From positions 3,032,501-3,096,500 of the forward strand of contig NC_021505.1 in assembly GCF_000412675.1 (NCBI RefSeq): 64,000 nt of DNA. Direction: 5' to 3'. The position numbers were made by a program, and so were the translations under genes. The notes beneath the pieces were generated by a model. That model worked only from the letters and a program-made list of their open reading frames with translations. It had not been told where the DNA came from and did no database searches. This DNA comes from Pseudomonas putida NBRC 14164. Lineage in GTDB: Bacteria; Pseudomonadota; Gammaproteobacteria; Pseudomonadales; Pseudomonadaceae. Positions 43,577 to 51,607 of the stretch are shown piece after piece (position 1 is the stretch's first letter; every line of letters starts with the position of its first letter).

Positions 43577-44764
43577 TCAAGCACTGGGCAGGTTCAAGAC
43601 CCGCTTGGCGATGACATTCAACTGCACCTCCGACGAACCGCCGGAAATGGTCAGGGCATAGCTGTTGAGCCAGCCTCGGGTAATCGCCAGTTCCTGGCCG
43701 CTGAACGGCTCGCCTTCAACGCCCAGCGCGCGGTAGCCAAGGGCATCGAGGAGAATCTCGAACTTGTCGCGTTCCTGCTCGGTATGCACCAGTTTCATGA
43801 TGGCCATGATCGCGCTGATATCCAGGCCAGCCCGGGCCTCCTCGCCCATGCGCTGCACGGTGAGGTTGTAGGCATGTTCATTCATCGCGCAGGCCTGGGC
43901 CCGAGCACGCAGGGCCTGGTCGGCAGGCGCCTGGCTGTCGGGCAGGTAGCGTTCGATCAACGGCAGCAGGTGAAAGTGCGTGGGCAGGCTGAACTCGCCG
44001 AACTTGGACATGGCCTTGCGCTCGTGCTGCAGCAGGCTCTTGCCCAGGTTCCAGCCTCCGTTGAGCGGCCCGATCAACTGGCTTTGCGGAACACGCACGT
44101 TATCGAAGAACACCTGGCAAAAAGCCGATTTGCCGCTGATCAGGTCAATCGGTGAAACACTCACCCCAGGGCTTTTCATGTCGAGCACGATCAGGCTGAT
44201 CCCCTGATGCTTGGGCGCCTTCGGATCAGTACGCACCAGGGCGTACATCCAGTCGGACTTGTCGCCATAGGAGGTCCAGATCTTGGTGCCGTTGACCACG
44301 AAGTCATCGCCATCGACCACCGCCGAGGTTTTCAGGCTGGCAAGGTCGGAACCGGCATTGGGCTCGGAGAAGCCCTGGCACCAGCGCACTTCGCCGCGAC
44401 ACATCGGTGGCAGCAGCGCCTGCTTCTGCGCTTCGCTACCGAACTCCAGCAGCACCGGGCCGAGCATCCAGATGCCCAGGTTGATCTGCGCCGGCCGACA
44501 CTTTAGCCGGCGCAGCTCGCTTTCCAGCACCGCGTTGTACTCGGCGCTCAACCCGCCACCGCCGTATTCGCTGGGCCATTGCGGGCAGAACCAGCCTTTG
44601 TCACGCATACGCTCGAACCAGAGCCGGGCGTCTTCACTGGGAAAGTCTACTTGACGGCCACCCCAGACGATTTCGCCGTCGGGGGTGGCCGTGCGCAGCG
44701 ATGGCGGGCAATTGGCCTCCAGCCATTGGCGCGTCGCTTGCCTGAACTGCTCGATTGCGCTCAT
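43577..44764 (-). CDS. Acyl-CoA dehydrogenase, FAD-binding (alpha-type) subunit
   Basis: A 395-residue ACAD with WCQGFSEPNAGSDLASLKTSA, GTKIWTSYGDKSDWMYALVRT and the C-terminal SGGSSEVQLNVIAKRVLNLP helix. It is the larger partner of the protein encoded 13 bp downstream. Together they should form a side-chain steroyl-CoA dehydrogenase acting on one chain length of the bile acid side chain. The ATG at 44764 has a weak CAGGTG site, and a 54-bp gap separates it from the next ACAD upstream. Confidence 0.88.
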   Translation of the reverse strand: MSAIEQFRQATRQWLEANCPPSLRTATPDGEIVWGGRQVDFPSEDARLWFERMRDKGWFCPQWPSEYGGGGLSAEYNAVLESELRRLKCRPAQINLGIWMLGPVLLEFGSEAQKQALLPPMCRGEVRWCQGFSEPNAGSDLASLKTSAVVDGDDFVVNGTKIWTSYGDKSDWMYALVRTDPKAPKHQGISLIVLDMKSPGVSVSPIDLISGKSAFCQVFFDNVRVPQSQLIGPLNGGWNLGKSLLQHERKAMSKFGEFSLPTHFHLLPLIERYLPDSQAPADQALRARAQACAMNEHAYNLTVQRMGEEARAGLDISAIMAIMKLVHTEQERDKFEILLDALGYRALGVEGEPFSGQELAITRGWLNSYALTISGGSSEVQLNVIAKRVLNLPSA

Positions 44765-44818
44765 TCGTTCACCTGAAAGGGACGTTATTGTTATTCGCTT
44801 GAAGGGTACAACGGTGAC

Positions 44819-45988
44819 TCAGCGTTGCGTGCGCGGCATGCCCAGGCCGAACTGGGCAATCAACTCGCGCTGGATTTCATTGGTACCACCGCCGAAGGTC
44901 AGGTTAACCGAGGCGCGCACTTCATACTCCAGCTCGCCGAGCAGATAAGCCGCTGCAGAGCCCGCCCGCGTCAAGCCGCTGGCACCGACGATGGCCGACA
45001 GCTTGCGCAGGATCTCGATCGCCGATTCCGAGCCGTAGACCTTGGTGGTCGAGGCCAGCGCGACATCGACGCGGTCCCGCTCAAGGTCGGCGGCAATACG
45101 GAAGTTGATCAGGCGCATGGCTTCGAGCCGGGCATAACACTCGGCCAGATCGCGGCGCACCCAGGCGTGGTCGGTAGCACGCTGGCCTTGCTCGTCGGCA
45201 CAACGTGCCCACAGGTACACCCGGCTGAACAGGCTGACGACCTTGTCCGACCAGGCACCCAGGCCCAGGCGCTCGTGGTTGAGCTGTGCGGTGATGAGTT
45301 TCCAGCCACCGTGCAGTTCGCCCACCAGCATATCCCTCGGCACCCGCACGTTATCGTAATACGTGGCGGCCGTGGGGTTGCCGGAGGTTGGAATCAGCGT
45401 ACTGGAGAAGCCTTCGGCCTGGGTATCGAGAATCAGGATCGAGATGCCCTTGTGCCGCGCCTGCTCAGGATCAGTACGTGCCGCCAACCAGATGTAGTCG
45501 GCCGAGTCGGCGCCCGAGGTCCACAGTTTGCTGCCGTTGACCAAAAAGCCGTCGGCGTCTTCGCGCGCGGTGGTTTTCAGCACGGCCAGGTCGCTGCCGG
45601 CACTGGCTTCGGAGTAGCCGATGGCAAAGTTGATCTCGCCGGCGGCGATACCGGGCAGGAATTTTTCTTTTTGCAGCGCCGAGCCGTGGGCCATGAGGGC
45701 CGGGCCAACGGTGCTGATGGTCACGAACGGCAGCGGTGCGCCAGCGATGTTGGCTTCTTCGAAGAAGATCAATTGCTCAGTGGCCGCGTAACCCTGGCCG
45801 CCATAGGCCTTCGGCCAGCCAACCGCCAGCCAGCCGTCACGGCCGATCTGGGCGATGGTGCGGCGAAACAGCTCGCCGCCTTCGGTGCCGCGCATCTGCT
45901 GGCGAAGCTCGGGGGTCATCAGGTTCTGGAAATAGTCCCGGACCTTCAGCCTCAGGGCATGCTGTTCGGGGGTGAGATCGACGAACAT
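44819..45988 (-). CDS. Acyl-CoA dehydrogenase, FAD-binding (alpha-type) subunit
   Basis: A 389-residue ACAD with INFAIGYSEASAGSDLAVLKTTA, NGSKLWTSGADSADYIWLAART and the terminal TFGGGTNEIQRELIAQFGLGMP. The full-length FAD helix is present. By exclusion its degenerate partner is the 47588 product, four genes up in the same operon. The ATG has AAGGAG. It lies 10 bp after the SCP-x aldolase gene, suggesting the enzyme feeds the second round of side-chain shortening (C22 acid). Confidence 0.88.
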   Translation of the reverse strand: MFVDLTPEQHALRLKVRDYFQNLMTPELRQQMRGTEGGELFRRTIAQIGRDGWLAVGWPKAYGGQGYAATEQLIFFEEANIAGAPLPFVTISTVGPALMAHGSALQKEKFLPGIAAGEINFAIGYSEASAGSDLAVLKTTAREDADGFLVNGSKLWTSGADSADYIWLAARTDPEQARHKGISILILDTQAEGFSSTLIPTSGNPTAATYYDNVRVPRDMLVGELHGGWKLITAQLNHERLGLGAWSDKVVSLFSRVYLWARCADEQGQRATDHAWVRRDLAECYARLEAMRLINFRIAADLERDRVDVALASTTKVYGSESAIEILRKLSAIVGASGLTRAGSAAAYLLGELEYEVRASVNLTFGGGTNEIQRELIAQFGLGMPRTQR

Positions 45989-45998
45989 GGGACGCTCC

Positions 45999-47177
45999 TT
46001 ATACCGCGCCGAGAATCAGGCCGCTGGTGGGCACGCCGGTTCCGGCGGTCACCAACACGTTTTCAACACTGTCCACCTGGTTGGCCGCCGTACCCCGAAC
46101 CTGCCGCACGGCTTCGGCGATGCCGTTCATGCCGTGGATGTAGGCTTCGCCCAACTGCCCGCCGTGGGTATTGATTGGCAGTTTGCCGCCACGGGCGTGG
46201 TGCCCGGCACGGATGAATTCCTTGGCCTCACCGCGCCTTGCAAAGCCGAATTCTTCCAGTTGCGGCAGTACGAATGGCGTGAAGTGGTCGTAGATCACGG
46301 CAGTCTGCAACGCCTCCGGGTCCAGGCCCGACTGGCTGTAAAGCTCTTTGGCGACCACACCCATTTCCGGCAGCCCGGTAATGTCGTCGCGGTAGTAGGA
46401 GGTCATCACTTGTTGCCCGGCGCTGATGCCCTGGGAGCCGGCCTTGATGATCACAGGCTTTTGCTTGAGGTCTCTGGCCCGCTCGGCCGAGGTGATCACC
46501 ATGGCCACCGCGCCATCGGACTCCTGGCAACAGTCCAGCAGGTGCAACGGCTCGCAGATCCAGCGCGAGGCCTGGTGTTCTTCAAGGGTGATGGGCTTGC
46601 CGTAGAAAAATGCCTGGGGGTTGGTGGCGGCAAAATCGCGCACTGCCACCGCCACCCGGCCAAAGTCCTCGGAGGTAGCACCGTAGGTGTGCATGTAGCG
46701 CTGGGCAAACATGCCGACCCAGGCCGCCGGGGTGTGAAAGCCGTGCGGCATGTACCAGCCGTAGTTCACGTTCTCGAAGGTCGGCGTCGAGGCAAAGCCA
46801 TAGCTGCCGGTACCGAAGCGGTACCAGGAGCGTTCGTTCATCGCCCGATAGACCACCACCACCTTGGCCACCCCGGTGGCCACCGCCATCGCCGCATGCA
46901 TCACCGGCCCGCAGGCGGCGCCGCCACCGTGGGGCACCTGGGAGAAGAACTTGACGTCTTTGCAGCCCAGCAGGCGGGCAATTTCGTACTCCGGTACCTT
47001 ATCGACCGAATAGGAACTGAAACCCTCCACTTCGCCAGGGTCAATTCCGGCGTCCTCGAGCGCTGCCAGGGTCGCTTCCATGGCCAGGCGCAGTTCGGTG
47101 CGCCCGGAATTCTTGGAAAACTCGGTCGCGCCCAGCCCTGCAATGGCGGCGCGCCCGGAAATCGACGAATTCGTCAT
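45999..47177 (-). CDS. SCP-x/Ltp2-like steroid side-chain aldolase
   Basis: A 392-residue thiolase-fold protein: AIAGLGATEFSKNSGRTELRLAMEATLAALEDAGI, FFSQVPHGGGAACGPVMHAAMAVATG, DHFTPFVLPQLEEFGF and LPINTHGGQLGEAYIHGMNGI. It resembles Ltp2, the retro-aldolase that releases propionyl-CoA and leaves a 17-keto steroid, acting with the DUF35 domain of ChsH2. Both ChsH1-like (47197) and ChsH2-like (48730) genes are in the same operon. It is the second SCP-x aldolase in the window (first at 25262), as expected for two rounds of aldol cleavage on the C5 bile acid side chain. Confidence 0.88.
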   Translation of the reverse strand: MTNSSISGRAAIAGLGATEFSKNSGRTELRLAMEATLAALEDAGIDPGEVEGFSSYSVDKVPEYEIARLLGCKDVKFFSQVPHGGGAACGPVMHAAMAVATGVAKVVVVYRAMNERSWYRFGTGSYGFASTPTFENVNYGWYMPHGFHTPAAWVGMFAQRYMHTYGATSEDFGRVAVAVRDFAATNPQAFFYGKPITLEEHQASRWICEPLHLLDCCQESDGAVAMVITSAERARDLKQKPVIIKAGSQGISAGQQVMTSYYRDDITGLPEMGVVAKELYSQSGLDPEALQTAVIYDHFTPFVLPQLEEFGFARRGEAKEFIRAGHHARGGKLPINTHGGQLGEAYIHGMNGIAEAVRQVRGTAANQVDSVENVLVTAGTGVPTSGLILGAV

Positions 47178-47196
47178 CTGTGTTGTCTCCCGCGGA

Positions 47197-47616
47197 TCAA
47201 GGCAGAACCAGCGCGACCGTGCCGGTCACGTGATTGCCCATGGAGTTTTTGCCCTTGAGGGTCACTTCCAGGCTGCGCGTAGCGGCATCCTGATGGGTCA
47301 CTTCACCGCTGAAGGTCATGCTGTCGCCGGGGTAATTTGGCGCGCCCAGTTTTATTTTCAGCGTACGGAACTGCACCTGCGGGCCGCTCCACTGCTCGAT
47401 GAAGCGTTGCACCAGGCCGTTGGTGGTCAGGATGTTCATGAAGATATGAGGCGAACCCAGCTCGCGCGCCGCGTCCAGGTCATGGTGACCGGGAAAGTAG
47501 TCGCGGGTGGCTATCGCCCCACCGGCAATCAGGCCAACCGTGATCGGGATCGTCAGCTCGGGCAGTTGCTCCCCAGGGCGCACGTCTTCAAAGCGCTTGG
47601 TGTTCATCGAGGTCAT
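47197..47616 (-). CDS. ChsH1-like MaoC hydratase subunit
   Basis: A 139-residue MaoC hot-dog protein with TRDYFPGHHDLDAARELGSPHIFMNILTTNGLVQRFIEQWSGP. It has the fold and size of ChsH1 and the ending MGNHVTGTVALVLP. In ChsH1-ChsH2 the paired half hot-dogs form an enoyl-CoA hydratase that passes its product to Ltp2. It overlaps the upstream ACAD gene by 29 bp, and the ribosome site lies inside that gene. Start at 47616; an ATG 9 nt later is possible. Confidence 0.86.
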   Translation of the reverse strand: MTSMNTKRFEDVRPGEQLPELTIPITVGLIAGGAIATRDYFPGHHDLDAARELGSPHIFMNILTTNGLVQRFIEQWSGPQVQFRTLKIKLGAPNYPGDSMTFSGEVTHQDAATRSLEVTLKGKNSMGNHVTGTVALVLP

Positions 47617-48721
47617 ATTTCCATCCCAAGGTAGTGTTATCGCTCAACCAGTCGCCCAGACGCTCCAGGATCATCGACGACCCTCCCAATGCGCAGCTCA
47701 GGGCGCGGCTCCAGTAGAGAAAGCGATGGATCGGGTACGTCAGGTCGACGCCGATGCCACCATGCACATGCTGTGCGGTGTGGCCAATGCGGTGCCCGGC
47801 CTCGCACGCCAGGTACGCGGTGGCCAAGGCTTGCGAAGGGGCCGGCAGACCGGCGTCGAGGCGGTAGCACAATTGCCACAGGGCACTGCGCAACACCTCC
47901 AGGTGCACATGGGTGTCAGCCATGCTCATTTGCACGGCCTGGAAACTGCCGATGCAGCGGCCGAACTGTTGACGCTCACTGACGTAGGCCACGGTGCGGT
48001 GCACCTGCTCGGCGCTGACGCCCAGCTGCAAGGCCGCCAGGGAGGCAATTGCGCGCGGGGCCAGCCAATCCAGGGCGGCGGCGGGCAGCACTTGCTGATT
48101 GCTCAGGGTGACGCCGCGCAAGTCCAGGTCGGCAATGGCTTCGCCGTGGGTCATGACCCCCGCTACACGGCTGATGCCCGACTGGCTCAGGTCCACCAGG
48201 ACCAGCCGTGGCTGCCCCATAACCCGGGCCAGTACCAGCGCTGCCACCGACTGCTCGGCCAAGGCGAGTGCCGCAACCCGGCCATCCAGGCGCCACCCGC
48301 CCTCTTCGGCGCTGGCCTCGAGCTCGATGCCGCGCACCGTGTTCAGGCCATCGAGGCTCAGGGTCAGCAAGCCTGAGCCCGCCACAGCCTGTTCCACCCA
48401 TGGTGCCAGGGCCTTGTCGCCGAACTGGGCGAGGGTGGTCGCGGCCAATTGGTGACGCCACAACGGCACTTGCGCCAGGGCACCGCCCTGGGCATCGAGG
48501 ATCTGCACCAGCTCGGTCATGCCCAGCCCGCTGCCACCAGCAGCTTCGGGGATAGCCAGGGCATGCAGGCCGGTTTGTACGCAGCTGTGCCACAGGTCTT
48601 GCATATAGGCTTGCCCGCAGAGGTCCCAGTCACGCAGGCGCTCGTCGGTGCAGTAGTCGCTCATCAGGCTGCCCGCCATTTCGGCAATGGCACGCTGCTC
48701 TTCGCTGAGTTCAAAATCCAT
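47588..48721 (-). CDS. Acyl-CoA dehydrogenase, degenerate (beta-type) subunit
   Basis: A 377-residue ACAD-fold protein with YVSERQQFGRCIGSFQAVQMSMADTHVHLEVLR and QHVHGGIGVDLTYPIHRFLYWSRALSCALGGSSMI. It lacks the GT-x-E-I-Q helix, so it should need an alpha partner, most simply the 44819 product. The ATG at 48721 has AGGGGG. It lies between the ChsH2-like and ChsH1-like genes, an order resembling the actinobacterial chsE-chsH-ltp2 cluster. Confidence 0.86.
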   Translation of the reverse strand: MDFELSEEQRAIAEMAGSLMSDYCTDERLRDWDLCGQAYMQDLWHSCVQTGLHALAIPEAAGGSGLGMTELVQILDAQGGALAQVPLWRHQLAATTLAQFGDKALAPWVEQAVAGSGLLTLSLDGLNTVRGIELEASAEEGGWRLDGRVAALALAEQSVAALVLARVMGQPRLVLVDLSQSGISRVAGVMTHGEAIADLDLRGVTLSNQQVLPAAALDWLAPRAIASLAALQLGVSAEQVHRTVAYVSERQQFGRCIGSFQAVQMSMADTHVHLEVLRSALWQLCYRLDAGLPAPSQALATAYLACEAGHRIGHTAQHVHGGIGVDLTYPIHRFLYWSRALSCALGGSSMILERLGDWLSDNTTLGWKYDLDEHQAL

Positions 48722-48729
48722 GGTGCCCC

Positions 48730-49719
48730 CTACTGTGCCGATGGACGGAACATCGGCAGCGCCAGGTCGTCGTCGAAGGTCTGAAACTCGACCTCCACAC
48801 GCTGGCCAATGCTGATGTCTTCACGTTTGACGCCAACCAGGCCGGCGATCAGGCGTACTCCCTCATCCAGTTCGATCAGACCGATCGGGTTGGGATGATC
48901 GAACGGTGCCACCTGCGGGTAGTGCATCACTACGAAGGAGTACAACCGGCCCTTGCCGCTGGCCTGCTGGGTATCCCAGTCGAAGCAATGGCACTCGATG
49001 CACACCGGTGCCGGCGGATGGCGCAATGTGCGGCACTGCGTACAGCGCTGGATCAACAGCTTGCCTTCCTTGCAGCCGTCCCAGAAAAACCGCGTGTCGT
49101 CGCTGACGCCGGGCGCCGGACGCTTCGCCTGCGCCTGCGCCTGCGCCGGCTCGGCCACGGCCTGGGGCTGCGCCTGGACCTTGTGCGCGTTGGCCGGGCG
49201 GAACTTGAACACCCGGAACAACAGCTCGCCGACTTTTTCGTCGCCCGTGGCCTGCTGCGAGAAGTAGCTCATGACCAGGGTGACAAAAAAGCCAGTGCCA
49301 AGGCCGGTGGTCTTTTCCTCGCCGACCGAGTCCAGGCGCGTGGTGTAGTAGAGCTTTTCGCCCAGGCGCAGGTTGCGCTCGAAGGTCAGCTCAGAGTTCA
49401 CCGCTACCACCGACGGGTAGCCATAGCTTTCAATCACACCGAGCACTTCATATGGGTTTTCGGTGGTCGAGCCTGGTGCGTAGTTATTGATGTGAAAGCC
49501 TTCCATGCACCAGATCTGCAGCATGGGTGGCGGCGCAATGATGCCGTCATTGCTGCTGTTGGCAGCTGCCACAGGGTCGGTGTAGAGCGGGTTTTCAAGG
49601 CCGATGACTTCGCACCACTGGCGAATCATTGGCGCGTTGACCTCGTCCCAGGCGTTTACACGGCCGTATTGGCGCCCAACCAGGGCGCGCACTTTGGATA
49701 GCAATTCTGGATCAGCCAA
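48730..49719 (-). CDS. ChsH2-like MaoC-DUF35 fusion (aldolase partner)
   Basis: A 329-residue protein. The N-terminal MaoC-type hot-dog (to about 175; IRQWCEVIGLENPLYTDP, PPPMLQIWCMEGF) is joined by an Ala/Gln-rich linker (QAVAEPAQAQAQAKRPAPG) to a C-terminal DUF35. That has a zinc ribbon (CTQCRTLRHPPAPVCIEC) and an OB fold (GLIELDEGVRLIAGLVG). It matches ChsH2, which couples hydration to Ltp2 aldol cleavage. The probable start is TTG 49719 behind AGGAG; the frame is open to 49740. The other fusion at 24309 has the two domains in reverse order. Confidence 0.86.
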   Translation of the reverse strand: MADPELLSKVRALVGRQYGRVNAWDEVNAPMIRQWCEVIGLENPLYTDPVAAANSSNDGIIAPPPMLQIWCMEGFHINNYAPGSTTENPYEVLGVIESYGYPSVVAVNSELTFERNLRLGEKLYYTTRLDSVGEEKTTGLGTGFFVTLVMSYFSQQATGDEKVGELLFRVFKFRPANAHKVQAQPQAVAEPAQAQAQAKRPAPGVSDDTRFFWDGCKEGKLLIQRCTQCRTLRHPPAPVCIECHCFDWDTQQASGKGRLYSFVVMHYPQVAPFDHPNPIGLIELDEGVRLIAGLVGVKREDISIGQRVEVEFQTFDDDLALPMFRPSAQ

Positions 49720-49775
49720 GTTCGTCTCCTGCGTGTTCAAAGCGGCGCCCGCAACGCAACGCCGACGTGGGTCGA

Positions 49776-50561
49776 TCAGTGCGGGGTAGCCTGCGCCGCA
49801 CCGAGATAAGCCGGGCGTTCACCACCGCCATGCAGCAACAGGTTGCAACCGCTGGCGTAAGTGGCCAGCGGTGAAGCGATATAGAGGCAGGCGTTGCCGA
49901 TGTCCTCGGGCACCGCCATGCGCCCGGCCGGGATACCGGCGCTGACCGCAGCGATACCTTGCTCGTCGCCATAGTGCAGATGGGCAAGCTCGGTGCGCAC
50001 CAGGCCTGGGCTTATCGCCACCACCCGCACCTTTGGCGCCCACTCCGCTGCCAGCGACTGCACCAGGGCCAACACGCCGGCCTTGGCCGCGCCGTACGCT
50101 GCCGTGCCTGGCGAGGCACGCAGGCCGCTGATGCTGCCAATAAACACGATGCAACCGCCGTCGGCCTGGGCCTGCATCAGCAGGTTGGCTTGCTGGGCGA
50201 CATTGAGCGGTGCGATCAGGTTGAGGCGGATAATCCCCTCATGAAAACGCGGCGAGGCGCTAGCGGCGTCGGCCGAGGGGCTGCCACCGGCGTTGTTGAC
50301 CAGCACATCGAGGCGGCCGTAGTTGCTGCGGATGCTGTCAAACAGGCCTTGCAAGGAGGCCTGGTCGCGCACATCGGCGGCAATGAAGTCCGCCTGGCCC
50401 TGAGCAACGCTCGGCAATTGCTCGGGCAGGTTGCGCCCACACACGATCACCTTGGCCCCGGCAGCCAGAAAGCTGCGGGCAATGCCAGCGCCAATGCCTT
50501 TGGTTCCGCCGGTGACCAGTACCACCTTGCCGTTGTAATCCAGCCCCGAGTGACCACTCAT
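49776..50561 (-). CDS. SDR, first gene of the side-chain operon
   Basis: A 261-residue SDR with LVTGGTKGIGAGIARSFLAAGAK, an Arg in VCGRNLPEQ (NADP-type), NNAGGSPSAD, IVFIGSISGLRASPGTAAYGAAK and a C-terminal SGCNLLLHGGGERP. The ATG at 50561 has GAGGAG. It is 56 bp from the ChsH2-like gene and heads the nine-gene operon. It may oxidise a side-chain 3-hydroxyacyl-CoA or a nuclear hydroxyl such as 17beta. It is not close enough to any named steroid SDR to choose. Confidence 0.85.
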   Translation of the reverse strand: MSGHSGLDYNGKVVLVTGGTKGIGAGIARSFLAAGAKVIVCGRNLPEQLPSVAQGQADFIAADVRDQASLQGLFDSIRSNYGRLDVLVNNAGGSPSADAASASPRFHEGIIRLNLIAPLNVAQQANLLMQAQADGGCIVFIGSISGLRASPGTAAYGAAKAGVLALVQSLAAEWAPKVRVVAISPGLVRTELAHLHYGDEQGIAAVSAGIPAGRMAVPEDIGNACLYIASPLATYASGCNLLLHGGGERPAYLGAAQATPH

Positions 50562-50617
50562 GGCACGCTCCTCATGCTTGTGTTGAGGGCCACTCTAGGG
50601 GCAAAACTGCTCGGCCA

Positions 50618-50637
50618 CGTCGTCTGAACGGACGATG
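50618..50637. promoter_or_regulatory. Shared palindromic steroid-regulon dyad (site J) between divergent operons
   Basis: The core TCGTCT-GAAC-GGACGA reads nearly the same on both strands. On + TCGTCT-GAAC-GGACGATG (50620-50637) is followed 20 nt on by AACAAT (50658-50663). On - (50635-50618) CTAGAG (50593-50598) lies 19 nt downstream. It may serve both the SDR operon and the enoyl-CoA hydratase. Confidence 0.72.
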
Positions 50638-50710
50638 AAGCGTGGCGTGGCGCTGGCAACAATCCGCGCAATGGCGCCCGCTCTGCGGTGCCTACTGCCA
50701 GAGGTTGATC

Positions 50711-51496
50711 ATGTCCGATTCACTTACCGCGCCGGTGCTGCTGGAGTACCCGGCCCCAGGGGTTGCCTTGGTGCGGCTCAACCGCCCGCACGCCACCAAT
50801 GCCCTGAGCCTGGAGCTGCAGGCGCTGCTGTCGCACTACTTCATTGAGCTGGGGAGCAATGCTGATGTGCGCTGCATTCTGCTGACCGGTGGCGACAAGG
50901 TGTTCGCCGCCGGGGGCGATATCAACAGCCTGGCCGGGGTGGGTCCGATTGATATCTATCAGCGCCACACCGAGCGGGTCTGGGCGCCGATCCAGCACTG
51001 CCCCAAACCTGTGATCGCGGCGGTATGCGGTTATGCCTATGGCGGTGGCTGCGAGCTGGCGATGCTCGCCGATATCATTGTTGCCGGGCAGAGTGCACGC
51101 TTCTGCCAGCCGGAGATCAAGATCGGGATCATGCCCGGGATTGGCGGCACCCAGCGTTTGGTGAGGGCGGTCGGCAAAGCCAAGGCGATGCGAATGGCGC
51201 TGACCGGTCAGCCGATCACGGCTGAGGAGGCCTGGATTTCAGGGCTGGTCAGTGAGGTGGTGGCCGATGATCAGGTGCTCGCTCACGGCTTGAAGTTGGC
51301 GCAGGTGGTTGCGGCAATGCCGCCGTTGGCTGCCGAGCAGATCAAGGAAGTGATTCTTGCGGGGATGGATGCGCCCCTGGAAGCGGGTTTGGCGCTGGAG
51401 CGCAAGGCCAATGCGTTGTTGTTTGCCTCACGTGACCAGAAGGAAGGCATGCAGGCGTTCATTGATAAGCGGCCTGCCCGCTTTGAAGGCCATTGA
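50711..51496 (+). CDS. Enoyl-CoA hydratase (canonical crotonase)
   Basis: A 261-residue crotonase with both catalytic glutamates in place: YGGGCELAMLAD and CQPEIKIGIMPGIGGTQRL. The oxyanion-hole loop is DKVFAAGGDINSLAG. It should be a true enoyl-CoA hydratase making an (S)-3-hydroxyacyl-CoA. The ATG at 50711 has AGAGG; the open frame to 50642 has none. It is alone on the + strand, divergent from the side-chain operon and sharing site J. A role in hydrating the first side-chain enoyl-CoA is plausible, though the MaoC-type proteins are rivals. Confidence 0.9.
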   Translation: MSDSLTAPVLLEYPAPGVALVRLNRPHATNALSLELQALLSHYFIELGSNADVRCILLTGGDKVFAAGGDINSLAGVGPIDIYQRHTERVWAPIQHCPKPVIAAVCGYAYGGGCELAMLADIIVAGQSARFCQPEIKIGIMPGIGGTQRLVRAVGKAKAMRMALTGQPITAEEAWISGLVSEVVADDQVLAHGLKLAQVVAAMPPLAAEQIKEVILAGMDAPLEAGLALERKANALLFASRDQKEGMQAFIDKRPARFEGH

Positions 51497-51530
51497 TAGA
51501 GGTGCCGGCCCAGCGCCAATGAACGCTTCA

Positions 51531-51557
51531 GGGGCCCTACGCTGAACTTCGGGCCCC
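51531..51557 (+). terminator. Possible terminator hairpin after the enoyl-CoA hydratase gene
   Basis: GGGGCCC (51531-51537) and GGGCCCC (51551-51557) form a strong GC stem over 13 nt, 34 nt after the stop. A U-run is absent. A second stem, GGGCCTC/GAGGCCC (51600-51618), overlaps the converging CoA-ligase stop. Confidence 0.42.
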
Positions 51558-51607
51558 CTCGCTGCTGCGGTGCTACACGATATCACTGCAGTTCAATGAG
51601 GGCCTCA

